DNA of 38,711 nucleotides, taken from assembly GCA_004151065.3 (NCBI GenBank), contig NWUY0304636274.1:1-38711 (forward strand), read 5' to 3'. The notes beneath the pieces were generated by a model, which was not told where the DNA came from, did no database searches, and worked only from the letters and a program-made list of their open reading frames with translations. The DNA is from Larix sibirica. Lineage: Eukaryota > Streptophyta > Pinopsida > Pinales > Pinaceae. A program made the translations under genes and the position numbers. Below, in pieces: positions 1 to 12,156 of the stretch; position 1 is the stretch's first letter, and each line of letters opens with the position of its first letter.

Positions 1-480
1 GAAGCATTCCCAGTCTAAGTTCCAAAAGCATTTCTATCCGCATTCCCAGCAGTTGAAGGGGCAAAATTCCAATGAGCAGTTTAACGAGCATCATCTCCAG
101 CTTCATTAGAACCAGCAGTACAAGGATAATTTCCAGCAGCAAAAGGGATATTACCAGCAAAGGTAGCACGACCAGCAGTTGAAGCGGCATAACCAGTTCC
201 CAGAGCACCAGTTGAGGCATAATTATTGGAAGTTCCAAGGGAGTTCCACCAAAAGTATTTGCATCAAGAGCAGTGAAAGGAGCAGCAATCCCATCATCAG
301 CAGTCTCATAAGCACCAATAGAATCGGAAGTAGCACAAGCAGTTCCAGCAGAATTACCGGAAATCCCAGGGTCATTCCCAACAGCAAAAGGAGGCCCAGC
401 ATAATCCCAAGCAGCAGCCTCCAAAAAGCACCAGTTCCTAGACCAGCATCACAACTGTAAGCCCCAGCACGAGCAGAACA
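1..480 (-). repeat. Diverged short-unit repeat field, GCT/GGT type
   Basis: Read on the minus strand, the stretch is built from recurring words such as GCTGGTAAT, GCTGCTGGAA, ACTGCTGGTT and GGAACT. This gives a three-base periodicity and a Gly/Ala/Thr/Asn-rich reading with scattered stops. There is no clean period, so it looks like an old, strongly diverged tandem array. The same vocabulary returns on the plus strand at 11440-11945 and on the minus strand at 25760-26060. I see no reason to call it a gene; the open frame on the opposite strand is a by-product of the repeat. Confidence 0.65.
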
Positions 481-2380
481 ACTGGCATCGCGACCTGCGG
501 AAAGGTAGAGGTAGTATAAGAGCCCAACAGCATTAAGCGTGAATGCTTATTTCATAAAATAATACGATATGACCTTATTCCAGCTTAAAAGCTACTTCCT
601 TTTATGACGATGAGAGTATAGATTACCTGCCAAGCGTAGCCAAATTCTGACCAGCTGACGATAGAGAGACCATAAAAGTGTACCTTTTATTACGACCTGC
701 CAAGCGGACCTGACCTGCTCTGACGACCGTGAACAAGCCATTAGTATCCTGCCTGTTGCATCCTAAACTGTTGTGTGGCTAAATAGGATGGGCTTATTAT
801 GGGACTCAGTAGAGTATCTTATCAGCGGATATAACTGGTTATTTGTTAACGGGCTTCCGATCAGCACTCGAACCGTCATAATTGGGGATTCTGCAGCGTC
901 TGATATCCTCTCATGTTGTAAGGTAATATATGCTTGCTCTTTCTTATTTTATATTTGAAACCAGCCAGAAGGAACAAGAAGCTCTTGTCGAATGAGTATC
1001 ATTGCTGAGCGGGGCGAGTCTATCTTCTTTGAATAAAGTCAATTGCTTACTGTACTTTGTTTTAGTCCCTCCCCCTTTTGTGAGGCCGGGGCAGGGCACA
1101 GGGCCAGTAAGGGAGTAGGGTTGGATCAATGCCTTGATTACGATACTCCCGAACCTGTCCGTTCATTCCGTAATCAAATTTATCTCCCTAACGGTCGAGC
1201 CTGCTTGCGCATACTCTTCTTTTTCCACCGTTGATTATGAAAATTACAACCTATTATTTATAAATAAATCACTGTCTTTTTCATAACTTGAAGCGGCGCG
1301 TGCCCAGTTCTACCTTATTCACCTTCCTTCCCCTATCTGTGTACCCGTTCCTCATTCTGTCGAGTTCTTCGATCCATGCAGTTTGTGCAGTTTGTTTCTT
1401 TCCCTTTATTTATCCAGCTCTCTATTTAACCATTCCCACCCGCCTTTTGCTTAAGCCATAGAGTGGGCGTCACCGTCTGAATGTCTTCGTCCGGGTGCTC
1501 TTATGGCTCCTATAAATAGGGATATCCCCTCGATCTCCATCTGTGTGTTCAAGCTCTTTATTGTTTGTTTGTTTGTGTGAAGGCATTCCCCGGACAGTTT
1601 CTAAGCTTTACCAATAGGGATCTGGTTCTTTCCTCCCCTTATTGGGTGAAAAACTGGGACTGTGCTTCTTTATGTGAGTTCCTATGATAAAGCGGTAGCG
1701 ATAACTTAAAGTAAGCAGGACCCGCATGCACAAAAGTAAGCAAGCCGTCAAGTTATTCCTTCCTTCATCATTATATCGCAAAAGAAATATATAAAAAAAA
1801 GGCAAGCGCGGAAGTTACAGGGGTACCAACTATGCCAGGTGGAAAAAGAGAAATAAATAAACATGGGAGTCCCTCGATGTATATTCTTTGTAAGATGGGC
1901 CTGCTTGCTAGTGAAGGGTGGTCCTCATCATCATCAGGTGAGGAAGTCGAGATAACGAGAGGTTCTCTGATCAAATGAAGCATGACTTAGAACGTGGGCG
2001 GCGGTGCAAGTGGTGCTGCTTGAGATATTAAGTAGCTTTTTAAAGGACGTAATGGTTCATATGGGAGAGTATCCTCCTATGTGATTTATTTTGGGAGGTG
2101 CACCGTGCCCCAAGTAGGGAAGAGTCTTTCAAGATGTCCGGGCCCATCTCAGTGTAAGATGGTAGGGATAGTGTGCATAGCCTTGATGATGGGCAAAACA
2201 TCGTCAAGATCAACGGGTGAACTGGGCTCATAATATGTCAGTTGGTCCAGAATAATCTTTTTATATCATGGGGAAACATCATGGCATGGTACATAAGATT
2301 GAAGAAAAGCGATTGCCTTCATGGCGTACATGTAGCTGCGGCTAAGGAGAATGTTTTAATCAAGTGAAGCATCGATAACT
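481..2380. other. Anonymous sequence, no gene seen
   Basis: I recognise no coding region or RNA gene. A short TTTG run lies at about 1557-1575. Open frames are at most about 70 codons, overlap on both strands and show no family resemblance. Confidence 0.6.
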
Positions 2381-2402
2381 TATATATATATATATATATA
2401 TA
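2381..2402. repeat. TA dinucleotide microsatellite, 11 units
   Basis: An uninterrupted run of 11 TA units lies in anonymous DNA. Such runs vary in length and are a likely site of assembly or sequencing ambiguity. Confidence 0.95.
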
Positions 2403-3090
2403 AATGCAGTTTTTCCACCAATGAAACGAGGACATTGAACAAATACCTTTGGGTTGGGAAGGGCACCTGTCGTAGGCACGAAGAGTTATGGTGGATGGGA
2501 TTAACTCTGTAGATCCTAGCTTTCACCAGACCGTGGTGGACCATAAGTATAAGCACCTTCATCAACAATGCATCGATATATAATAAGTTGTTTTTTTTAT
2601 TTTGATAGGATGCAATTGAAGGGGGAGCCTTGGCTCAAAATTGTCAAGTCACCAAGGTAATGAAGCATAAATTCAATGGTTAAATAACGCATGGGGTAGA
2701 TCGTAATACATTTTGTTAGGAAGAACAAGTTGGAATAACCTTGAGTGTTTACATGACGACAGTTTATTGGACCAAGTAATTTGAAATACCGTGGCTATGT
2801 GCGGCTTTTGTATGTGGGTTATGTGCAGTTCGACGTCAAGGCGCCTCTCCTTTGGTACATGAGTTGTAGGGTCCACATTAGGTTGCAAGGTCTCGCTGGT
2901 TGAGGGATGGGCGTTATTGTGTTCAGTTAAAATAGGCTCAAGCATGGCATATGCTCGATTCTTAGTTTGAAGGTAAGCCAAAGCAAGCACCCTTTTATTT
3001 ATTCATGCTATATTTTTCCGGAATAGAGGGTGTTTTATGCTTCCCCTCGTTATAGGGGAAGGGGCGGAGTCGCTTTTCTTTATTTTATCT
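2403..3090. other. Anonymous sequence, no gene seen
   Basis: No recognisable gene. The 105-codon minus-strand frame at 2673-2990 has no motif I can name and no supporting context. Confidence 0.55.
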
Positions 3091-3260
3091 ATAGAAAAAT
3101 AAGAAAAATAAAAAAAGAAGGACACATCGCAGGAGCCACCAAGCGAAGACCAAACAAACAAGAAGGGCAAGAACAAGGATAATAACCCAGAAAAGGACGA
3201 AGACAAGGACGAGGACCCCAGCAACAACGAAGACTAGGACAAGGACAAAGGGGAGAGCCC
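3091..3260. repeat. Purine-rich simple-sequence tract
   Basis: A strongly A/G-biased plus strand, with AAGGAC and GAAGAC words recurring most clearly at 3190-3255. The long hydrophobic minus-strand frames over this stretch are the complement of the purine tract, not membrane proteins. Confidence 0.7.
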
Positions 3261-3469
3261 CTAGAGCCTGGCTAGTCATAATCTAAAGGAAGATAATAAG
3301 ATAAGAATACAAGTCGTGCCACCCACCACCAAGAATAAACAAGATAGAAATCTAAATAGGGGAAGCCACCGCCAAGGGGAAAAAAGCATGAAAGAGAGCC
3401 ATAAGTTATCCTTCTTTCTTACTTGAGATTAGTCTTAGTCCAATGCCCGTTGGTTTCGCTTTAGTTCCA

Positions 3470-3765
3470 TGGAAGCCTTAGAGACACTACTTTATTTGTA
3501 GAGTTTAAAGCCTTAATAGTTAAGCTTTAGTTCTAATTAGTTATAAACTTGTAGTTAAACTAACTGTAGTAGCTCAACTTTGAGTCCCGATAGTCGCAAT
3601 ACATAGAAATTATTTTTTTATTTCAATAAGGTGGTATCTAGCTTTAGTCCGTAGCCTTAGCCCTACACTTTATTTATTACTTGCCCTAAGGCCATAGAGT
3701 AAGGACTTCTGGTACTAGCTCTAAAGACTAGCTTAGCTTAGTCTTATGCCTTAGCCCTAAGGTAA
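3470..3765. repeat. Diverged CTTAG/TTAGCCCTA repeat field
   Basis: The words CCTTAG, GCCTTAGCCCTA, TAGCTTAG and TAGTTAAG recur through the stretch without a fixed period. The part around 3667-3705 resembles, in reverse complement, the stretch around 22862-22895, so it is probably one dispersed family. No coding content seen. Confidence 0.5.
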
Positions 3766-4110
3766 TGGATTGTCGGTGCACTCGCTTCCTCGCTGTATCC
3801 CGCTCCTTCCTTTTCCTTCCTCATATCTTGATTGAAGATTCATGGTGAGCATAGGGCTCATCAGCTTTCAAACATCGATCATCAATTGGACTCTGCTCAA
3901 CAAATTGAATTGTGAATCACCATAGGTAACACAGCATGCTTTAGCCTGTATAAGTCCCAGCAAAATAAGCAGTTCCAGACTATCTTACTTGTCCATGCAC
4001 TTATTATTAGTTATATGGGGAGTTCCTTATAGTTTTATAGCCTAATGGACTGGACTAGCTTCAGCCCTATGAACAACTGGACTTTACGAGGACATACCGA
4101 TAGAAACGTC

Positions 4111-4149
4111 CTAAAATGGGATTATTACTATATAATAAATCCATTTTAG
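4111..4149. repeat. Strong 39-nt hairpin (near-perfect inverted repeat)
   Basis: CTAAAATGG at 4111-4119 is the exact reverse complement of 4141-4149. Inside it a G-T pair and one A-A mismatch are followed by six more pairs (4122-4127 with 4133-4138), closing a 5-nt loop. In total 16 of 17 positions pair. It stands alone between gene-free stretches. It could be a transcript-end or processing hairpin like those found in plant mitochondria, or the remains of a foldback element. Confidence 0.85.
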
Positions 4150-4349
4150 TTCCCCGATGATAGAGAGATTCCTTATCCAACCGGATCAAAACTCATTGTT
4201 ATTAGGCAAAAATTGGAATTAGAATAAGTTAATTAATTCGTTCCAACAAAATTAGTTAGGTTCTCCACTTGATCTTCCAGATTGGAAAAAAACAAATTGG
4301 TATATAGATCGTTATAAACAAGTGTTGAACTTATAAAAGAAACAACCAT

Positions 4350-4363
4350 AAGGTGCGAAGCCG
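4350..4363. repeat. Short GC-rich dispersed motif GGTGCGAAGCC
   Basis: The 14-nt motif AAGGTGCGAAGCCG recurs in related forms at 10681-10696 and 34354-34369 (both reverse complement), 12542-12556, and more weakly at 23161-23172. It contrasts with its A/T-richer surroundings. Its length and scatter recall short mobile repeats known in plant mitochondria, but identity with any named family is not established. Confidence 0.45.
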
Positions 4364-4883
4364 CTTGTAGGTGCCTCGGCCCCCCGAACCCGCAGCAGCT
4401 TCAGCTCACATTCCGCACTGGAGCTCAGGAGCCCACAGCTATTCGAACCAACAACGAGAGAACCAACTATGAGATCTGCAAGTGGTTGTTTACTCCCACC
4501 CCAGAAGACAGGCAAGTTTTCACCAGAATCTATGTATGCAGTCCCCGGAATCTATGCAAGTTGTAGAATCCCTATAATACAGGGACTACAGGCAAGTATA
4601 AAAACACAAGTATATATGCCCCCCAATAATGACATACAGGTTAAACTTATATATGTGATGCTTGTATATTTAGATGATCCAACTAGGTCTTAGAGATGGA
4701 TTTGACATAACAGCTGTTTATCTATTGACATTGTTGGAACCACCTCCTATGCTTATGACATTATTGTCTGAAGGATAAAAACTTATGAAATAAAATGGAC
4801 AAGTGGAACCCCATAAACACTTCCACTATGGAAACTGCTGGAAATGGCATTATGACTAGATAATAAAATCCAGTTTATTGACC

Positions 4884-5115
4884 TTATGTAGAAGAGAAGG
4901 TGGAAAAATTGATCGTTTCACTTAGTAACCCTGGGAAATTTGCTAGAGATAAGGTGCCGTGTAAAGATGATAGAGAGAGAGTGAAACGTGGGCTATTAAG
5001 TTCTCCTACATAAACCTGGTCTATCAGGACTGGTAAATTCATAAATAAAAGGTGTAATGGGTAGATGATAGAGAGTACGGACCTATCAAACTGGTAAATT
5101 CCCAGATTTATTATA
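4884..5115. repeat. GGTAAATT-type repeat field
   Basis: Repeated words include ACTGGTAAATTC (twice), GATGATAGAGAG (twice) and TATCA(G/A)ACTGGTAAATTC. The family continues elsewhere at about 21451-21510, 23400-23600, 25623-25678 and 29580-29600. No gene seen. Confidence 0.5.
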
Positions 5116-5279
5116 CTATTATCCTGTAGATCGTGCGAGTAAAAAATCATAATCGGTGACCTCCCTCATACGACTTTACTTCTTCCGTACCCTCCTTTGG
5201 CGGCTCTTCCTTACCGGCCAGCATCTATTGTAAGAATACAATCATGAGTGCACCCACCTAACTAAAACACTGGGATTCT

Positions 5280-5800
5280 AGCTGCCTTTTTATATGGCGA
5301 ACTCTTCCTATGGCGAAAATAAAGCTCACATAATACGGGCGAACTTACTACTTACTATGGCAGAAAGCGGAAACAGACAGTAAGCATACATAATACAGAC
5401 AGGAGGCAGAAATGAAGCATAAAGTAAAGCGGGCATCGGCCTTACTTAAAGCGGACATCGAACAAAAATAATAAAGTAAGCGGCGATAATACGGCGGACT
5501 AAATGTAGCCATCATATGCTCATAGAAAGCTTACAGGATGGGTCATGGCCAACCAAGGGGGAAAATCACATCTAGCTAGAGAAAACGAACATCCTATGGC
5601 GAACAGAAAGGGTAAAACATAAAGCTCACTGAATACGAAATCAAGGGTAAATTATACGGGGAAGCGTACTTAATGTGGGCAGAAACATAAAGGGGATATC
5701 GGACATAAAGGCGGACAGCAGACAGGAAGCGGACACGGACTTAAAGCGTACTTCATACGAACTGACTGAAAGCGCTGATGTAAAAAAGAAAGGCAAGGTC
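5280..5800. repeat. Diverged AAAGCGGAC/CATCGGAC short-unit array
   Basis: The words TAAAGCGGAC, AAAGCGGGCATCGG, GGATATCGGACATAAA, GCGAACTT, AGACAG and CATAATAC recur dozens of times over about 500 bp with no constant period. This looks like an ancient tandem array scrambled by point changes and slippage. Frames inside it have biased composition and no domain. Confidence 0.6.
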
Positions 5801-6869
5801 AAAAGGTGTATAAAGGCGAGGGCATAGGGCAGAGTCAAATTTAGAGTATGTTTCAAAGTACCGGTCATAGTTGACAAGGAAGCGTACAACGTTGGTATGA
5901 GGTAAGGGTCCCAGCAAGGAAGAAGACAGAGGCTTATTTTCTGGATGTTTTCAAAGAATAAGGTGGTTTATGTCCAAATAAGTGTAAGGTCCAAAGGAGT
6001 AATTAAGATGCATAGGTTGTTACCAGGGTAGTTCCAGCAAAGTCTGATTTCCCAAGGCAATTTTTAAGGCAGTATGCAGTTTAATTTTTCGTAGGGCGTA
6101 GGTCTGAGGGTAAGGTTCCCAAGGCTAAAAGGTTATGTATCTGTCCGTAGTCCCGCTCCACCTCAAACCATAGCATCAATGTTCATCGATTACTACTCCT
6201 AATTGGTGACTCAAACACAATTATCCTCAGGATTGGGGTATTTAATGTCTACAGACTTGCCTTATCTGTTACTGACTGAACGTCTGTCTTTGATGGATTT
6301 CAAATAAGTGCATGCTTTAACTCTTATCCTGCCATGGGTTCACATCTCTACTCTGGTCGGTTGGCACCAGGTAATGCATGTATAATTTTTAAGGTTTAGC
6401 ACCTCGCTCACACTCCTTACCTTGTGCTTTCCCCATTCCGTGTGCCGCCCCGTGCGGGGTGTGAACATGCACCACTAAAATAATCCAAGCCATTCACGCC
6501 ATTCACTGAATAGTTGTTGTTAAGCCGCTCACAGCATGAATCCATGATTGAAAATCTTAAAAACACACCCGTGCATAATCCCTGAAATTCCTTCACTTCT
6601 TCTGGCTAGCCAACTAATAATAAGAAATGAAATCAAATAAATAACTCACAATCAATTAATAATCCAATCCTTCCTTGTATTGTTCTCCCAAATATGTTTT
6701 GTCAGGTCCTGCATGCTGGATATAAGAACTGGGATTTAATGGCATTGAGTAGCACCCTCCTAATGGAGTAATCTCGTGTCTAATAAAGTACCTTACAAAC
6801 CTTCCGTCTATTCTGTGTTTATCGCCATGCATGCAGTGACCAGCGGTTAATGAGAGCTCCTATTGGGAG
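5801..6869. other. Anonymous sequence with one GC-rich hairpin
   Basis: No gene recognised. A compact hairpin lies at 6444-6459: CGCCCC pairs with GGGGTG around a GTGC loop, with one G-T pair. Confidence 0.55.
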
Positions 6870-7010
6870 GTGGCTATCTTATTGATCTCTTGGCTAGCAG
6901 CAATTGGTATCTCTCCTGGGGCTCTGCTCTCGTCGGGCTCAATGAGTTGGACGGCTATGATCTACGCCTTTCCTTGCTGGTGCGGTAGTTATAGTATCCC
7001 TGGTATATCT

Positions 7011-7144
7011 TCCCATGTTGGTTGGGTGTGTTCCATTATTAGGTTAGTAGTCTCTGTGGGGTGTGCCCTTGCCGGTGCCATATCTTCTTTCCGTACAGTG
7101 TCCCATACTGGTTGGCATGTTTTTGTGTTGCCCGTTGCCGGTGG
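7011..7144 (+). repeat. Imperfect local duplication
   Basis: TCCCATGTTGGTTGGGTGTG at 7011-7030 recurs as a close variant at 7101-7120. TGCCCTTGCCGGTGCC at 7064-7079 recurs as a variant at 7129-7144. The two offsets (90 and 65) differ, so an indel separates the copies. The 108-codon frame over this region at 6870-7196 shows no recognisable domain. Confidence 0.5.
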
Positions 7145-7242
7145 GAGGCTCTCTTGGCAGGTCATTTTTAAGCGTGCATTAAATATGTTATTATAAACAA
7201 TTGTCTCAGCAATTAAAAACAGCTTCATAGTAAGTAAGCATC

Positions 7243-7510
7243 GTTCATCGGTTCCAAAACATCCAAGAAGAAAGACATGCTGCATCGGTTCTGAAACCTG
7301 AATACATTGACTGCTCTACTCCTGGATGTAGTAGCAGAAGGGAGTACCGGGCATTGAGTGCCTCAACACTAGTGGCAACACCTGAGTTTACATCTGGGCA
7401 TTGGGTGCATCGAGAATTTACATGGCCTCCAGGGTATATTGGCCCACCTCCTGTCAAAGACCATCTCCTTATCGGCGACTACTCGCTATTGACCTCCTTA
7501 TTGGTTTCCA
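7243..7510 (+). repeat. CATCGGTT / GGCGACCACT dispersed repeat, copy A
   Basis: Begins with CATCGGTTCCAAAAC, carries several CATCGAG/CATTGAGTGCC and TACCGGGCATTGAG words, and ends near TCCTTATCGGCGACTACT. The same order of words recurs at 23869-24130 and, more loosely, at 24928-25230. A piece of the end also occurs at about 22073-22096. It is a long, strongly diverged repeat of unknown origin. Confidence 0.6.
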
Positions 7511-8906
7511 TAAAGAAAAGTAATTAACTATTGGGATAGAGTACCAGCATCGGCTGTATCAAAAACTCTTGGGATCAAGTACCAGCGATACCAGCATAAA
7601 AACCTACCTGGATAAAGTGAATATCAAAACCTCCTGTAATTGAGTGGATCACCACCACTGGGTAATAATAGGGAAATGATCTGAAAGGATGTAGTTAAGT
7701 AAATATAAAATCCATTTTATTGCTTCAATGGGTTATCCTGGATGGACCCCGTTAACGTACCGCATAATGGCCGGTACTCAATAATTGCGGTACTTAATAA
7801 TGGTGGGTACTTCTTGATTCCAAGAGGAAAGCCCACGTGGAGATGCCGGTACTCCTATTTTTATATGCTAGCGATACTAAAATAGCTATAGTTCATATTA
7901 ACAGATTAATCTGGTTCAAAGAGGAAAGAGCCCTGTAAAAAAAAAGAAGTCCTGGCCAAAAAGGAATAACCCCATCCGGTTGACATAAGAAAGAGCCTTG
8001 CTTAAATTATAATTCCGATAAATAAGGGAAACGAAGCCTGGTCATTTACATACCAAAACAATACTTCCGCTACTTACCGCCGATACTGCCCGCATCACGA
8101 CCCCCAATCTGGAACGAGCTACGGTAACAGACAGAGACAGAAAATCCAAGTACAAAAAATAGGAGTGTTAAGGCTGGAACTGGCCAGTAATAAATTCCCC
8201 AGGTTAATGAGGAGTTTCATCGAGCTTGCGGGGCTTGAAAATATAGCAGCCATTAAGGAAGCCAGGAAGCCATGGAGCTGAAAGGATAAATCATTTGGAT
8301 CATCAGGCTGCACAGAAAGCACCCGTAACTTAGACTTAGGACCAAGGCAGGTACAAAAGAAAGAGCACAGGCTGGAAATCAATGAATGGTCAGTGAATCC
8401 TAGGTCATTGAGGAGCGTTAATCATATCGCTTTTCGTTGAAGGTCAGGGTAACTCAAGTCAGGTCAGGTCAGGAGCTTCCAACCAGACAGGAAGGAGATT
8501 TAGTTATTACTTTCCACCGATTGTCATGACTAGCAGGAAAGAGATTGATTTAATCTAATCAGCATAGGTAAAGACATGAGCCAGGACAGAAGTGGCAGAG
8601 TCTATGGTTGTGGTTACAGATTCTTATTCCTATCCAGTGCCTGTTTACCTTAAAACTTAAACTGAACAAGAACCACCTCGCCGGCATCCCTTACAGCCGC
8701 CAGTTTTAGAACCAATTTCCGTTTATCCAGTTCTATTTAGAGCAGATCGATATTTAGATCCGGCTTCAGTGACCATTGAACATAACCCGTTGATTCCCTT
8801 ATATATCGTTCAAGGCTGCGGCAGGAGCAGCTGATTTGATTGATTCAATTCAACCACCGCCCATATTGAGATCGAGAGCTAACAGCTTCCCTTCACACCA
8901 AATCCA
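7511..8906. other. Anonymous sequence, no gene seen
   Basis: TACCAGCATCGG and ACCAGCGATACCAGC words at 7540-7640 extend the repeat vocabulary of copy A. AGGTCAGGTCAGG at about 8460 is a small tandem run. I see no coding region or RNA gene. Confidence 0.55.
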
Positions 8907-8952
8907 TATCTTTAGCGAGTTACTGACCGAAAGGCAGACCCCGCTAAAGATA
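8907..8952. repeat. 11-bp perfect inverted repeat (hairpin)
   Basis: TATCTTTAGCG at 8907-8917 is exactly reverse-complementary to 8942-8952, with a 24-nt loop. A perfect 11-bp stem this close is unlikely by chance at any one site, though a few are expected in a long window. Confidence 0.8.
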
Positions 8953-11439
8953 GATACGGTTCCAATTATAGCCTGTTTAAGATTCTCTAGTTTCAGTTCC
9001 GAATACGGGAGTTGGCCGAATGAAAGCAACACGTTGTGCATAGCCAGTTGATCTTGATCCGGATACCCGTGAACCAGAAGATCTAAGTAAATTGTTAATC
9101 TAACGGAAAAAGCTAGAGCTGGAAGGGATGTTGGGCTGGCTATATATAGGTGGTAAACTGCTACTAGGACAATTGAATAAATGGCGTATAGAACCGAACG
9201 AAGAGAAGCTGGTTAAGTAGAAAATAAATCACGGTCAATTGCCATAAACTAGGAATCAACCTAGGCTACTAGTTATTGAAATGAAATTGGACGGATGAAC
9301 GGCAGCAAGGATGCTGATCTTTTATCCAATCAATAATATAAACCTACAGCGGATGAAGCGCCGCTTTATTCTGAACCAAGTGACCCAGCACCAGCAGTGT
9401 GGGCACCTTTGTGATAACCTTGGCTACTTGCTTTACTATATATGTCTCTGTGTCTTTTGCTTTCGCTTCTGGCTTTGCCACTCATGCTGCTGGTGGTTCC
9501 GGATCAACTTCAATGAGCGCAGATGCTGCTACCTTTATTCCCAGTGTTTGCTCCTGCCGCTCTTCCTTTATTTTGCCTGCTTTACCTCGAACTCCTCAAA
9601 ATAAGGTAACGTAATATACCTATTCCTACTGCTTACAAGCGCTACCAAGCTCTTCATTCAAAAACGAAGGGGACAACAAGTGGCAAGTTGTTTGAGCTAT
9701 GGCACAATAATTTTAGTCACTTGCACCGTAGAGAACCTCCTCTATTGAAAGATATGGTGCAGGGATTGCCAGATTGAAAAATTGAGCCAATTGGTGTGTG
9801 CAAAGGATGTGCACTTGGTAAGCACTCCAAGTCTGCTTTCCATATAGCAAGTAGAGATTGATAGAGATTCTCGAGTTGATACATTCCGTCTATGTGGGCC
9901 TATGTATTCCTGTAAGGTCAGTAAGAATTGACCGGATTAAAATGAGAGATTAGGTAAACCCCCCCTTACCTGAGCATGAAGGTAAGTTATAACCTTTAGT
10001 AAGCCTGTATGTAGGCAGGCTCCTCGATAGACCCTTTCTTTCTGGCTGGCTTAGTCATTTCAATTATGGCTTCTGTAACTACGATAGATAGATCGGTTGC
10101 CTACAAAAATTATGTTATAACCTTGACGGATGGACAATGAGATATCCATCCGGCCTCTACCGCCCATCCATTGCATCATGACTTGTTCTTGCCTTACTCT
10201 TGCTTACTCTTGCCGTCCATCCATCTATAGGCTGAGGTAATATAATGGTCTAAGTGCACCCCCAATATATGGAGTCAGGTAGTCATGAAAAAGCGGTTTC
10301 GACGATTCAAAAATAGATGCTGTATTCCATTAATGCAGCTTTACCTGGTTGTCTTTCATAAAAGCAAAGCACATTCAGTGAAGTTTGTTGAGGAGAATGG
10401 AAATCACTGAACGCTTGGGTTGTGCAAATACGAGAGTGCATGTTGTAAAGAAAGCAAATCTTATGTCTGACTGATGACCTAAGGCTTGTTAAAACAGTAA
10501 TTCAATTTCGCCCAAAAGGCGGGTTCTAAAGAAGATTCCAATATAGCATATAAATAATATTATTATATGAGATTCAAGGTGAAGCTTTGTGAGGCGCGGA
10601 GCGTCTACAAAGAATAAGTAGGTTAAAGAAGGCGTTATAGTGCTTAGAATTAGAATTAGCAAGTAATAAAAAAAGTATTAAAGGCTTCGCACCTCGTCTC
10701 GTCCGATCAATCAAGAAGGAATACGAAGAGCTATTCCATACCTTGGAATAAAACCAGGCAGGCATGCCCTAAAGCAAGAGACGACCTCACACCACGAGCG
10801 AGTTACTACAGCCTATATATTATTCACCTGTTGAGGATCATATGCAACATAAGCGCCTTCAGCCTTGAACCTTTTGACAGATGCCAGAAGCCTTTGCCTT
10901 TTTTGCCAAGGGGAAACTTATCTAGGAAATGCCGAATCCCTTTCGGCCGGAGCTTTCTCAATAACGGGAACTTTCTCAGCAGTAAGTACTAAAAAGCGGT
11001 TGGTCCCGGCGCTTGGGATGTTATGGCTCCTCAGTAACGGACTCTGCCCCTTTGCCTCTTTTCTAGCCCCTAGTCATTAATAAGCGAGCGGGAAAAAAAT
11101 AGAAATTGCCCTTATTTATTATAGTTGGATTCTTAGGAAAGTAACCCAATAAATCCTTTTTCCCTTTCATCGGTGAGTGCACGGAAGGAAACTGCTCTGT
11201 AGCTTAGTCATTCCATTAAAACCCGAAGTTGTAAGAAATTCATTAAGGTAAACCCCTTTGATAAAAAGCGATAACAAGGAATATCCGGATATGTCCAGGT
11301 ACGGCGGAGGTTAAGATACGTGTTGGAAGCAAGCTTGCACACGAATGGGGAGGGGAGATGGAAGGGAAGCGTTACTTATTCTACTCACTATAGATGATTT
11401 TCATATGCTTTATCCGTCCATCTCTCATCCAATGTTCGG
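8953..11439. other. Anonymous sequence, no gene seen
   Basis: Around 9440-9600 there is a weak echo of the GCTGCTGGT vocabulary. A GGCTTCGCACCTC motif lies at 10681-10696 and a related GAGGCGCGGAGCG word at 10591. Overlapping frames of 60-97 codons show no recognisable domain. Confidence 0.5.
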
Positions 11440-11945
11440 TTCATTCAACTGGTTCAATTGGTTCTGATGAAGCTGCTGGAGATGCTGGTCTGATAACTGC
11501 TTATGGAACTTAGGCTGGTTGGCTGCTCAGAATCCTTTTTCTGGGCGTGATGGAAGAATGATGAGGCTGCTGGAAATGATCCTGGAACTGAGGAAGCTAA
11601 GAATGCTGGTTCAATTTATGATGGGGATTATGCTGGTTAGACTGGTGCTGTTGGTGCTACTCTGCTTGCTGGGAATGAAACTGCTTCAAATGATTCAAAT
11701 GCTTCTCTTTGAATGCAGGTCCAACCGCTGGGAATGACCCTTATTGAAATGATGGAAATCATGTTGGTTCAATTGGTGCTGCTGGAAATGATCTGGGAAC
11801 TTAGGCTTGAAATCCCAACTTTTGAAACTTATCCTGGGAATGAAAAGGCCGCTTCGACTGCTGCTTATGAAAATGCTATGGCAGAGGCTGGGAATAAAGC
11901 CTATTCTACTGGTGCTTTTGGGAATACTTATCTTATGGAAATATC
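11440..11945 (+). repeat. Diverged GCTGGNAATGATNCTGGNACT-type array
   Basis: The plus strand repeats GCTGCTGGAAATGATC, TGGAACTGAGG, GATGCTGGTT, ACTGGTGCTG and similar words with three-base periodicity. It reads as Gly/Ala/Asn/Asp-rich peptide with stops in every frame. It is the sense-strand counterpart of 1-480. Frames of 72, 78 and 93 codons over it come from this low-complexity structure rather than from a gene. Confidence 0.65.
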
Positions 11946-12130
11946 CTAGCCCGGGAGCCCCATTTGAGTGGCCCATGCTATATTGATTGGGGTATATCCC
12001 CGTATATAATAAAGCTGCTGTTGTAACTCAATATATTCTGGTAATGGCCGGGAACGTATTTAATGTTAAGTCCATACAGTAAGTACCACTAGCTATAGAT
12101 GCGAATACACCTAGATATGTCCTAGCATCA

Positions 12131-12156
12131 GATGTAAAGATATGATGTAAAGATAT
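12131..12156 (+). repeat. Perfect 13-bp tandem duplication
   Basis: GATGTAAAGATAT is present twice, back to back. The identity of the two copies suggests a recent slippage event in otherwise old sequence. Confidence 0.9.

Noticed and set aside
3003-3279. Hydrophobic minus-strand proteins of 64 and 74 codons
   Set aside because: They are the complement of a purine-rich tract, with two overlapping frames giving equally hydrophobic readings.
6870-7196. 108-codon protein with signal-peptide-like start
   Set aside because: No domain recognised, it overlaps an open frame on the other strand of similar length, and it covers an imperfect DNA duplication.
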